From: an uncultured Bacilli bacterium
GTDB lineage: Bacteria; Bacillota_I; Bacilli_A; RF39; UBA660
Length of the DNA stretch: 22,633 bases
NCBI GenBank assembly: GCA_947632495.1
Contig: CANRPL010000015.1
Span: 1-22,633 of the forward strand
Direction: 5' to 3'
Of the stretch, positions 8,411 through 14,632 are shown piece by piece (position 1 is the first letter of the stretch; each line of letters begins with the position of its first letter). The translations under genes were made by a program, and so were the position numbers. Under the pieces are notes generated by a model. That model had not been told where the DNA came from. It made no database searches and saw only the letters and a list, made by a program, of their open reading frames with translations.

Positions 8411-9538
8411 TTCATCTTCTAATTTTTTCTTAAATAAAATAATTAACAATTCAATAATAACGATTAGTAATAAAACGGGGAAAGTATAAGCAAAAAAATT
8501 AAAATTCGGTACATATAGTAAATAACTCATATAGGTTAGTAATGAACAAAGATTAATAATAACCGGAATATATATCTTTTTATTATAAAATAAATACCAT
8601 ATAACACTTAAAATATCGGCCATATATAAATATCTTTCATGCATACATGGCAAGAAATAAAAGCATATTAAAATACTTAGTAACCCCACAGTTATTATCT
8701 CTTTGCTATTCCATTTAAATTTTGCTCGGTAACAAGCAATTAATAATATTAAAAACATTCCTAAAGTTATAATAACACCTAAAATATTAACTAAACTTCC
8801 TGTTGGTAAATAATTATAAATATTAAAAACATTTAAAGCACGATCATATAACATTGTTTGGCCAAAATAGACTTCATAAGTATAAAAAGGTGAAGCTCCG
8901 ACAATGATAGCCGGTAAACATAAGACAAGATTGACAAGGGGAAGATAAATAAAGTTTTTAATTGATATCTTCTTAATACAGAAAAACATTATCACAAATA
9001 GTGGTAAAAGAAAAATAAATTGTAATTTAAAGGCAAAAGAAACGCCTAATGAAATAAAAGCTCGGGCATACTTCTTATCCAAAAGAAAATATACCGCTAA
9101 TAAGGCAAAGAAAGTATAAATCGCATCACATTGACCCCAAGCTGCTGAATTTAAAAAGATTGTCGGTAATAATAGAATTACCATATATACGTACGTAGCG
9201 TATTTACCTTTTTTATCCGATGGATGAAATTTGATAATCATTTTATAGGCTAAAATAGCTATTAAAACATCAAAAATAATTGATACAATTTTAATAGTAT
9301 ATAATGGGTTAATTGGAATATATGATAGAAGGGCCATAATGGTTAAATAAGGTAAATTATAATTAGCAAAGAAATATTTTAAAGCTAAAATTCCTCCATT
9401 ATCTATTAAATACTGCATCCATCCACTTAAAAACATCTCATAGTCATTAGATTGATATGTAAAAAATAGTATTCTGATGATGATACAAATAATTGTATAA
9501 AAAACTAGTAATTTTATTCTTCTTTTATCATCAGACAT
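8402..9538 (-). CDS. Gpi18-like polytopic glycosyltransferase
   Basis: This is a 378-residue membrane protein with about ten hydrophobic helices. The signature is NSAAWGQCDAIYTFFALLAV at about 130-149, followed by a loop and SFAFKLQFIFLLPL. This is typical of bacterial Gpi18-related (COG5542) mannosyltransferase-like proteins, which belong to the GT-C fold and use polyprenyl-phosphate sugars on the outer membrane face. Acidic residues in the first extracellular loop (NDYEMF near 31-36) are where GT-C enzymes carry their catalytic Asp/Glu. It probably adds a sugar to a surface polymer or glycolipid; donor and acceptor cannot be read from sequence. It is a single gene with its own terminator. 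It ends in TGA, which supports the standard genetic code here. AGGTGATAGT precedes the ATG. Confidence 0.85.
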   Translation of the reverse strand: MSDDKRRIKLLVFYTIICIIIRILFFTYQSNDYEMFLSGWMQYLIDNGGILALKYFFANYNLPYLTIMALLSYIPINPLYTIKIVSIIFDVLIAILAYKMIIKFHPSDKKGKYATYVYMVILLLPTIFLNSAAWGQCDAIYTFFALLAVYFLLDKKYARAFISLGVSFAFKLQFIFLLPLFVIMFFCIKKISIKNFIYLPLVNLVLCLPAIIVGASPFYTYEVYFGQTMLYDRALNVFNIYNYLPTGSLVNILGVIITLGMFLILLIACYRAKFKWNSKEIITVGLLSILICFYFLPCMHERYLYMADILSVIWYLFYNKKIYIPVIINLCSLLTYMSYLLYVPNFNFFAYTFPVLLLIVIIELLIILFKKKLEDEKY

Positions 9539-9588
9539 ACTATCACCTATATAAATGTTACCTTAAAAAATTAATAAAGTAAAGTATT

Positions 9589-9613
9589 AAAAAAACCATT
9601 CTTGAGAATGGTT
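9589..9613 (-). terminator. Terminator of tRNA-Ala
   Basis: AACCATTC/GAATGGTT (9594-9601 with 9606-9613) has a TTGA loop and a T-run on the minus strand, 11 bases past the tRNA CCA end. Confidence 0.88.
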
Positions 9614-9624
9614 AAATAACAAAA

Positions 9625-9701
9625 TGGTGGAGAATAAGGGATTCGAACCCTTGACCCCCTGCGTGCAGGGCAGGTGCTCTAGCCAGCTGAGCTAATTCCC
9701 C
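9625..9701 (-). tRNA. tRNA-Ala (anticodon TGC)
   Basis: A complete 77-base cloverleaf is readable on the minus strand. The acceptor stem is GGGGAAT/ATTCTCC with one G-U pair, and the D stem is GCTC/GAGC. The anticodon stem CCTGC/GCAGG holds loop CCTGCAC, giving anticodon TGC. The T arm GGTTCGAATCC is canonical, and CCA is encoded at the 3' end. UGC reads all GCN codons with wobble modification. It has its own consensus promoter and terminator. Confidence 0.97.
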
Positions 9702-9732
9702 ATAAAGGCAATAAAATTTTTATTACCTCTTG

Positions 9733-9761
9733 ATTATATAAGATATCTTTTTATTTGTCAA
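9733..9761 (-). promoter_or_regulatory. Consensus promoter of tRNA-Ala
   Basis: A perfect TTGACA (9756-9761) and a perfect TATAAT (9733-9738) are separated by exactly 17 bases on the minus strand. The -35 box and part of the spacer lie inside the last codons of the upstream metallopeptidase gene, whose stop is at 9751-9753. Confidence 0.92.
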
Positions 9762-10812
9762 TACTGAAATGCATAATTTTATTTTTATTATTATCAGTAC
9801 CCAAAATCATTTCTACATAGTCGACAATACCATGAATTATTCCAGGTTTCATCTTATACATTCCAAAAATATAACATGATAAGACATTGTCAATATTATT
9901 GGATGGTGTATGAAGATAAATATCTGTTCCAACGACAAAGGAAATAATATTACTAATCGTACTTTTAGGATATCCTTGCTTTAAAACATTATAAATTTCA
10001 TCTAAACCGTATTCTTCACGACACCAATCATAGCCATCATAAACAGCTGAAAAAAAGTCAGTATCATCAAAAAGCTTTTTAATAATATCCATCTGTTTAG
10101 CCATTTTTCTTATTTGGCATACATATTTATAGACAGTCTGACGTCGTAACCAAGATACTGCCTCATTTTCATATCCAATATAGGAAAGATAATCCAATGA
10201 CTGCATCTCATATATGTATGATGGCAATTCCTGATATAGGGATATTCCAGCTTGATATCCTTTGGCAAGGCCCTCTACATGTTTTGATTCATGAATCGTT
10301 ATGGCAATATCATGAATAGCGTTAACACCATTTATTAAAACATAAAAACTATTAAGCGATATGATATAAGTACGGCCCGCAAAAGGATTGTGTAAATTAC
10401 CTTTAACAAAATTAATACGTTCAGGTATTGATATCATTCGCTTGAAATAATTTAGGTTATTTTTATCATGACGTTTATAAAAATCACGGCAAACGGAAAT
10501 AACACTATCAGGTGATTCTTCAGCTAGGGTTGGAGGCTTCTCATCTAAATCAATATCAGCAAACATATTTGCTAGATATTTAACCATACGGAAAAAAGAG
10601 CTATTAAAATAGTCGAGATTAAAATTACTACAAACTTCAAAGAATTCATCACGACTTATAGCTACCGGTTTTTCTTTTGGTAAAACACCAATATCAGTAA
10701 GCATCGATGTATAGATATACTTTTCTAGATTACTTAAATCGTCAAGCCTAGAACTTTTTTGAAGCTTATCCAATTGCTTTTTAATATCTTCAATTTTCCA
10801 AGTATATTTCAT
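9751..10812 (-). CDS. Short M3-like zinc metallopeptidase
   Basis: This is a 353-residue soluble protein with no signal peptide. It carries a HESKH zinc-binding motif (HExxH, residues 174-178) and, about 20 residues on, QELPSYIYEM (194-203). That spacing and wording match the M3 family (thimet oligopeptidase/PepF), in which HExxH is followed by an ELPSQ-ME segment giving the third zinc ligand. M3 enzymes usually have 550-680 residues, so most of the N-terminal helical half that encloses the active site is missing. It may be a minimal cytoplasmic peptidase or an M3-related branch with another substrate. The ATG at 10812 has GGAGGACC directly upstream; an in-frame upstream start (10839) lies before the ribosome site and overlaps the promoter. 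No terminator separates it from tRNA-Ala. Confidence 0.75.
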   Translation of the reverse strand: MKYTWKIEDIKKQLDKLQKSSRLDDLSNLEKYIYTSMLTDIGVLPKEKPVAISRDEFFEVCSNFNLDYFNSSFFRMVKYLANMFADIDLDEKPPTLAEESPDSVISVCRDFYKRHDKNNLNYFKRMISIPERINFVKGNLHNPFAGRTYIISLNSFYVLINGVNAIHDIAITIHESKHVEGLAKGYQAGISLYQELPSYIYEMQSLDYLSYIGYENEAVSWLRRQTVYKYVCQIRKMAKQMDIIKKLFDDTDFFSAVYDGYDWCREEYGLDEIYNVLKQGYPKSTISNIISFVVGTDIYLHTPSNNIDNVLSCYIFGMYKMKPGIIHGIVDYVEMILGTDNNKNKIMHFSIDK

Positions 10813-10829
10813 AGGTCCTCCGCTGATGT

Positions 10830-10858
10830 ATTCTACCACGATGATCCTTTAAAGTCAA
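10830..10858 (-). promoter_or_regulatory. Promoter of the M3-like peptidase gene
   Basis: TTGACT (10853-10858; 5 of 6) and TAGAAT (10830-10835; 5 of 6) lie 17 bases apart on the minus strand. The -35 box begins at the first base after the SleB stop codon (10859-10861). Confidence 0.8.
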
Positions 10859-11278
10859 CTAATGAAGTGTATTACATACCCCTTGTTCTGGCTGGTAAAA
10901 GCAATGATTTTTATAGCGTCCTGCTAAACTTTGATCATACCATTTAAAGCGGCAATTACTACTGCTTGCATAAAACCATAAAGCATTAGTTGCTGGATAG
11001 TAATATTCACCCTTTAAAATACGGTTCGCTAAACCACGTTCTTTCGTCGTTGGTGATCCATAGAAAAGTGAACTACTAGTTCCACTAAATCCACCAGGAG
11101 ACTGATTAATAGCCTTACTTAAACTTGTTATATCTGTAAAAGTATAACAATCAGCTAAAACTCTATTAACTACAACATTACCAACCATAAGCATACCTAA
11201 AGCACCCTCCCCTAATGCTTCAGCACGCATCAAACGCGCTAATAAATCACGTTCATTACTCGTGTAATTTATAATCAT
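10859..11278 (-). CDS. SleB/CwlJ-type cell-wall hydrolase (Hydrolase_2)
   Basis: This is a 139-residue single-domain protein of the SleB/Hydrolase_2 family. It opens with the family's ARLMRAEALGEG motif, in which Glu20 aligns with the catalytic glutamate, then VGNVVVNRV, and later NAIxxSPGGF-like and ANRILKGEYYYP blocks. SleB and CwlJ cleave muramic-lactam-containing spore cortex as lytic transglycosylases, but short homologues also occur in non-sporulating bacteria and phages. There is no signal peptide, as in CwlJ. The start at 11278 follows GGTGAAATT; an in-frame ATG at 11314 lies upstream of the promoter and is rejected. Its promoter overlaps the divergent tRNA-Trp promoter. No terminator follows; the next promoter starts at the stop codon. 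Confidence 0.88.
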   Translation of the reverse strand: MIINYTSNERDLLARLMRAEALGEGALGMLMVGNVVVNRVLADCYTFTDITSLSKAINQSPGGFSGTSSSLFYGSPTTKERGLANRILKGEYYYPATNALWFYASSSNCRFKWYDQSLAGRYKNHCFYQPEQGVCNTLH

Positions 11279-11293
11279 AATTTCACCCAATAT

Positions 11294-11322
11294 AGTATAT
11301 GAATATTGTTGCATAATGCCAA
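11294..11322 (-). promoter_or_regulatory. Promoter of the SleB-like gene
   Basis: TTGGCA (11317-11322; 5 of 6) and TATACT (11294-11299; 5 of 6) lie 17 bases apart on the minus strand, just before the GGTGA ribosome site. It interlocks with the plus-strand tRNA-Trp promoter. Confidence 0.8.
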
Positions 11323-11337
11323 AAAATGTGCTATAAT
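11309..11337 (+). promoter_or_regulatory. Promoter of tRNA-Trp
   Basis: TTGCAT (11309-11314; 4 of 6) and a perfect TATAAT (11332-11337) lie 17 bases apart, 18 bases before the mature tRNA. The -35 box lies within the spacer of the opposite-strand SleB promoter. Confidence 0.85.
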
Positions 11338-11355
11338 TTATTGCAACTGGGAAAT

Positions 11356-11429
11356 AGAGGTATAGTTCAATGGTAGAATAACGGTCTCCAAAACCGCTGA
11401 TGTGGGTTCAACTCCTGCTACCTCTGCCA
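11356..11429 (+). tRNA. tRNA-Trp (anticodon CCA)
   Basis: A 74-base cloverleaf with acceptor stem AGAGGTA/TACCTCT (seven pairs), discriminator G and encoded CCA. The anticodon loop CTCCAAA gives anticodon CCA. The stem CGGT/ACCG is intact, with an A-C mismatch at its top pair. The T arm GTGGG-TTCAACT-CCTGC contains two G-U pairs. The CCA anticodon reads UGG only, so UGA is left as a stop in this organism. Confidence 0.95.
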
Positions 11430-11441
11430 TTTTGTAATATA

Positions 11442-11474
11442 AAAATTCATTGAATAGGCCAATGAATTTTTTTT
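11442..11474 (+). terminator. Terminator of tRNA-Trp
   Basis: An 11-pair stem AAAATTCATTG/CAATGAATTTT (11442-11452 with 11460-11470) has a 7-base loop and then four more T residues, 12 bases past the tRNA. Confidence 0.88.
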
Positions 11475-11475
11475 G

Positions 11476-11505
11476 TTGTAAAATATATAGAAATAGTTAT
11501 ATAAT
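11476..11505 (+). promoter_or_regulatory. Promoter of the 221-residue lipoprotein gene (twin of the VanZ promoter)
   Basis: TTGTAA (11476-11481), an 18-base spacer and TATAAT (11500-11505). The 25 bases from the -10 box to the ribosome site GAGAGG (11500-11524) match 23 of 25 with the same region before the VanZ-family gene (13046-13070). Confidence 0.75.
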
Positions 11506-11536
11506 GTAGATAAGATATGAGAGGTAAATAAAAGTT

Positions 11537-12202
11537 ATGAAAAAATTTATAATGACATTACTAGTTTTAACTAGTGTACTAACCTGTAGTGGGTGTATTT
11601 TCGGTTCATCTAATCATAAATCCACCAAAGATTCTGTTCAAAAGTATCTGAAGGAAAAATATCCTAATGAGAAATTCGATATCACTTATTATGGTGAAAC
11701 GGAATTAAGTGGCGATGATGGTGGCTGTGATAACGCTAAAGGTAATACTTGGAATGTAAAAGCTGAAGATACAAACATTTCCTTTTATGTGCAAGATGAA
11801 TATATTTTTAATAGTTTTTCTTGTGAATATACCCTAGATGATAATTATTTTGATATCTATCTTACCAACACTATAAAAGAAATAAATGATTCTAGAATTA
11901 AGATAGACGATGTCACTGATCCTATTGAAAAAGGATATGGGTTTCTTCCTTCTATAAGTAGTATCGATTTTGATATAAATGACTTTAGTTCTAAAGAAGA
12001 GCTTGCTCAATTTATGATTGATGTTCGTAGTAAACTTTTGACTGATTCTAGAATTAAGGAAGAATTAGATAATTCATATAAATCATTTTGGTTTGATGTA
12101 TTTGATGGTGAAAAAATTCTTTATAGTATCAACTTTTCACTATCAAATAGTGTCGATTATATTCTAGAAGAAATTAATAAAAAGGAAGCTAAACAAAATT
12201 AA
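11537..12202 (+). CDS. Lipoprotein of unknown function
   Basis: This 221-residue protein has a lipoprotein-type signal: MKK, a hydrophobic core, then CSGC with Cys20 the likely lipidated residue. Cys17 at the -3 position is unusual but tolerated. The mature part is acidic and mixed alpha/beta. It starts with a helix rich in Lys (VQKYLKEKYPNEKFDITYYG, residues about 35-54), a form common in small extracytoplasmic domains. A DDGGCDNAKGNTWNV segment follows, then another Cys in FSCEYT; these two cysteines could form a disulfide. I do not recognise the family. The start has GAGAGG at a 12-base distance, identical to the layout at the VanZ-family gene. The gene ends in a hairpin facing the convergent TRADD-N-like gene. 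Confidence 0.8.
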   Translation: MKKFIMTLLVLTSVLTCSGCIFGSSNHKSTKDSVQKYLKEKYPNEKFDITYYGETELSGDDGGCDNAKGNTWNVKAEDTNISFYVQDEYIFNSFSCEYTLDDNYFDIYLTNTIKEINDSRIKIDDVTDPIEKGYGFLPSISSIDFDINDFSSKEELAQFMIDVRSKLLTDSRIKEELDNSYKSFWFDVFDGEKILYSINFSLSNSVDYILEEINKKEAKQN

Positions 12203-12217
12203 GCTTTCCTTTTCTTT
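12181..12217 (+). terminator. Terminator after the lipoprotein gene
   Basis: AAAGGAAGCT (12181-12190) pairs with AGCTTTCCTTT (12202-12212) with one bulged base, followed by a T-rich tail (12211-12217). It overlaps the 3' end of the gene, with the stop codon in the loop. It sits in the 18-base gap before the convergent gene's end. Confidence 0.7.
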
Positions 12218-12220
12218 ATA

Positions 12221-12955
12221 TTAAAGTTTCTGCAATTCGATATTTATTATATCGGCATATACTTCGTCTTGCTTGCTAGCACTTAACTTGCTTACTAAAT
12301 TAACAAGTGATAAAAAGCGTTCATTATTATGCAACGAATCATAGTAATTTTTTAATTGGATTAAAGACGCTTTATAGACCATTAAGGCTGTACCTGCTAT
12401 TAATTCGGATATAGCTCCTCCAATAGCTGGAATTATAGATATGGCAACGGATACATCAAAAGCAAGTGCTAAAATAACAGAAAGGATTATCAATATAACA
12501 CCAGTAATACAAAGGGAAACAGCTAATGAGAAAGCATTTCTAGCTTGTTTTTTACTTATAACGTAATAGTCCCTAATCTCTTTCATATTATCGAGCATTA
12601 GCTCTAATATATCGGCACTTTTCTTATTTTCAGATTTTTTAGTTTGCGAATTACTATATCCTAAAATTATTTTATTTCGTAAATCTTCAATATATTTATC
12701 GCCGTTAAAATCTTCTTCTTCCTCAAGGAAAAGGGACATAAAACGGTTATATGCACTGGGTTTAACCTTTTTAAGGATAAGAAGAGCAATAATAAATATA
12801 ACGATAATAGCGATTATAATTGAAAAATAGAGTATGAATGATTTATCATCACTCTCCCCTATTGGGTAAAAACGAATATCATTAGAGATAAAAAAGAAAG
12901 ACATAAATAAAACTAATAACATCATAAAATATAAAACAAATCTTTTACTACTCAT
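12221..12955 (-). CDS. Four-TM protein resembling the TRADD-N-associated two-TM domain
   Basis: This 244-residue protein has two N-terminal TM helices (about 6-24 and 40-62), a polar cytoplasmic-like stretch (63-130) and a second helical pair (about 143-166 and 170-193). A helical tail rich in Leu and charged residues ends it. The second half, from YYVISKKQARNAFSLAVSL (130-148) through IIPAIGGAISELIAGTA (174-190) and QLKNYYDSLHNNERF (200-214), follows the layout of the bacterial TRADD-N-associated two-TM domain. In that layout QA..SF precedes the hairpin, a GG.ISE turn joins the helices, and QL..YY..L follows. That domain is found in predicted bacterial conflict (immunity) proteins. The match is by eye and needs a profile search; it could equally be an unrelated membrane protein. 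AAGGAG precedes the ATG. It lies alone between two plus-strand genes. Confidence 0.7.
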   Translation of the reverse strand: MSSKRFVLYFMMLLVLFMSFFFISNDIRFYPIGESDDKSFILYFSIIIAIIVIFIIALLILKKVKPSAYNRFMSLFLEEEEDFNGDKYIEDLRNKIILGYSNSQTKKSENKKSADILELMLDNMKEIRDYYVISKKQARNAFSLAVSLCITGVILIILSVILALAFDVSVAISIIPAIGGAISELIAGTALMVYKASLIQLKNYYDSLHNNERFLSLVNLVSKLSASKQDEVYADIINIELQKL

Positions 12956-13021
12956 TTTAAAGCTCCTTTTGCCAATTATTCTAACATAATGGCTCTTATA
13001 AATCTAGTTTTTTAAATTCAT

Positions 13022-13051
13022 TTGTAAAAAATAAATATATCGTTGTATAAT
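13022..13051 (+). promoter_or_regulatory. Promoter of the VanZ-family gene (twin of the lipoprotein promoter)
   Basis: TTGTAA (13022-13027), an 18-base spacer and TATAAT (13046-13051). The sequence continues to GAGAGG with 23 of 25 bases identical to 11500-11524. Confidence 0.75.
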
Positions 13052-13082
13052 GTAGATAATATACGAGAGGTTGATTAATGCG

Positions 13083-13850
13083 ATGAAAAAATTATTTTCT
13101 TTTATTCTATATGGAATTTCTTTTCTCCTTTTTATCTTTTTTATTTTAAGTGATTATATCGAATCAATTGATATGTCACAGCTAACAAAATGCTTATTCT
13201 TATGTGGTAGTGGTATATGTTTATATTTTGCTGGATTTCTTTTATCCCAACATGTTAACAACCGCTTGCCTTTAGCTAAAAACACCTATGTGTTCTTTGC
13301 TCTTTATGTCATTATCTTATTATCGATAACAGTAGTTAGTCCCATTTTAAATAAAGAGGTATCCCAAATGGATCCTCTAGCAAACCCATCGTTCTTTGAG
13401 TCATTTACTAATGTCGTTAACCTCTCTCCTTTTAAAACCATTATGAATTACTTAAGTAATTATGGCGTTCTTTATAGTGAGCATACTGTTATCATAAATA
13501 CATTGGGAAAAGTAGTTGTTTTTATGCCTCTAGGATTTTATTTACCAGTATTATTTAGTAAACTTAATTATTTTAAAAACTTCTTTTCAACCACTGTTTT
13601 AATTATCTTTATTATTGAATCATTAAAGCTAATAACATCATCTGGTATATTCGATATTGATGATTTCATTTTATACTCTTTAGGAGCTTGTATTACTTTT
13701 TTCATTTATCATATTAAATGTGTTAATAATTTTTCATGGAATATTATTTTAAAAGAAGGAAATGTTTTATCAATGACTGATAAAATAACGATTGGGTTAG
13801 TAGTCTTTGTACCTATCATCGTATTAGCAGCCATATTTATAATTATCTAA
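13083..13850 (+). CDS. VanZ-like family membrane protein
   Basis: This is a 255-residue protein with about six TM helices. Four TMs in the middle and C-terminal parts carry VanZ-family wording: NLSPFKTIMNYL, then NTLGKVVVFMPLGFYLPVLF, IIFIIESLKL, and FDIDDFILYSLGACITFF. VanZ was named for low-level teicoplanin resistance, but the fold is widespread in Gram-positive bacteria, and chromosomal homologues without a van cluster usually have no proven role. The first about 80 residues add two extra helices. I start at the ATG at 13083, 12 bases after GAGAGG; a TTG directly touching the ribosome site (13071) cannot be the start. The neighbours are unrelated single genes. Confidence 0.87.
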   Translation: MKKLFSFILYGISFLLFIFFILSDYIESIDMSQLTKCLFLCGSGICLYFAGFLLSQHVNNRLPLAKNTYVFFALYVIILLSITVVSPILNKEVSQMDPLANPSFFESFTNVVNLSPFKTIMNYLSNYGVLYSEHTVIINTLGKVVVFMPLGFYLPVLFSKLNYFKNFFSTTVLIIFIIESLKLITSSGIFDIDDFILYSLGACITFFIYHIKCVNNFSWNIILKEGNVLSMTDKITIGLVVFVPIIVLAAIFIII

Positions 13851-13877
13851 AAAAGGTATAGTTATATATCTTTTTTT
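13849..13877 (+). terminator. Terminator after the VanZ-family gene
   Basis: A 12-pair stem (13849-13860 with 13865-13876, one G-U pair) has a GTTA loop and ends in a T-run. It includes the last two bases of the stop codon. The -10 box of the next gene follows five bases on. Confidence 0.8.
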
Positions 13878-13881
13878 ATTA

Positions 13882-13887
13882 TATAAT
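13882..13887 (+). promoter_or_regulatory. -10 box before the CmpB-family gene
   Basis: A perfect TATAAT lies 18 bases before the start codon's upstream flank. The position 17 bases upstream reads TAGTTA (13859-13864), a poor -35 box inside the preceding terminator, so only the -10 is convincing. Confidence 0.5.
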
Positions 13888-13905
13888 GAGTAAAAGAGGT
13901 GTAAG

Positions 13906-14541
13906 ATGAAAACATTTTATCACAAATACTTAAATGAAAAACCAGGATTTGATTTAATTACTAACATCGGTATTATCTGCCTTATTATCGTTATAGCGGG
14001 ATTGTTTGGTTGGTTTTATGAATTTATATTTTATTTCTTTAATGGCGGTATGAAAGAGTTTTATTGGCGTGGTGGAAATTTTTTACCTTGGATTAATATA
14101 TATGCCTATGGAGCTCTTGGTATATATGCCCTAACCTTTCGTTATCGTAAAAATCCCCTTAAAGTATTCTTTTTAGGATTACTTATCTGTGGTATCCTAG
14201 AATTTGCTTCAGGATATGTTATGTATACTTTCTTTGATGGATGGCGTTGTTGGGATTATAACAAAGAAATATGGAACTTTGGTAATATTGGTGGATTTGT
14301 CTGTCTTAGAAGCGTAACTTTCTTTGGTTTATCAGGATTAGTATTAATTTATGTTATAATACCTCTTTGCTACAAACTAGCGCAAGCTCTACCTAAAAAA
14401 GTCTTTTTAAGTATAGCCTTTACCCTATGTGCTATCATTATGATAGATGAAATATATAATTTAGTTATTGCTCGTCTTATTCATACTCCACGAGCTTCTA
14501 GAATATATAAAAAACTAGGTTTTAAATTTGTTAATTTTTAG
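13906..14541 (+). CDS. CmpB-family (PF06541-like) polytopic membrane protein
   Basis: This is a 211-residue protein with about five TM helices. Motifs GWFYEFIFYFFNGG (residues 35-48), LPWINIYAYGALG, LICGILEFASGYVMY and RCWDYNKEIWNFGNIGGFVCLR follow the family first described as putative ABC-transporter type IV (CmpB). In that family a GWxxE start, a P..IYG.G turn, a LE......E/Y segment and a WDYS...FN..G..CL segment recur. The name is historical: no ABC ATPase is adjacent, and function is unknown. AGAGGTGTAAG precedes the ATG. It is a single gene with its own terminator. The last 15 residues are basic and presumably cytoplasmic. Confidence 0.83.
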   Translation: MKTFYHKYLNEKPGFDLITNIGIICLIIVIAGLFGWFYEFIFYFFNGGMKEFYWRGGNFLPWINIYAYGALGIYALTFRYRKNPLKVFFLGLLICGILEFASGYVMYTFFDGWRCWDYNKEIWNFGNIGGFVCLRSVTFFGLSGLVLIYVIIPLCYKLAQALPKKVFLSIAFTLCAIIMIDEIYNLVIARLIHTPRASRIYKKLGFKFVNF

Positions 14542-14567
14542 AATAAGTTCTAACTTATTCTTTTTTT
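14541..14567 (+). terminator. Terminator after the CmpB-family gene
   Basis: GAATAAGTT/AACTTATTC (14541-14549 with 14552-14560) forms a tight hairpin followed by seven T residues. It begins on the last base of the stop codon. Confidence 0.85.
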
Positions 14568-14601
14568 ATCTTTTCAAATGTTTATTTAAAAAAGATTATG
14601 G

Positions 14602-14607
14602 TATAAT
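14602..14607 (+). promoter_or_regulatory. -10 box before the SDR gene
   Basis: A perfect TATAAT lies 25 bases before the start codon. The place for a -35 box (14579-14584) reads TGTTTA, a weak match. A strong AGGAGG follows at about 14622-14627, giving the best ribosome site in the window. Confidence 0.55.
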
Positions 14608-14632
14608 AATTATGTAATAATAGGAGGTATTT

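Noticed and set aside
10759..10947. Plus-strand open frame between SleB-like and metallopeptidase genes
   Set aside because: It spans the ends of two well-supported minus-strand genes and a consensus promoter; no ribosome site.
13083..13850. VanZ-family gene as a glycopeptide resistance determinant
   Set aside because: No van ligase, dehydrogenase or two-component genes are nearby; chromosomal VanZ homologues are common without resistance.
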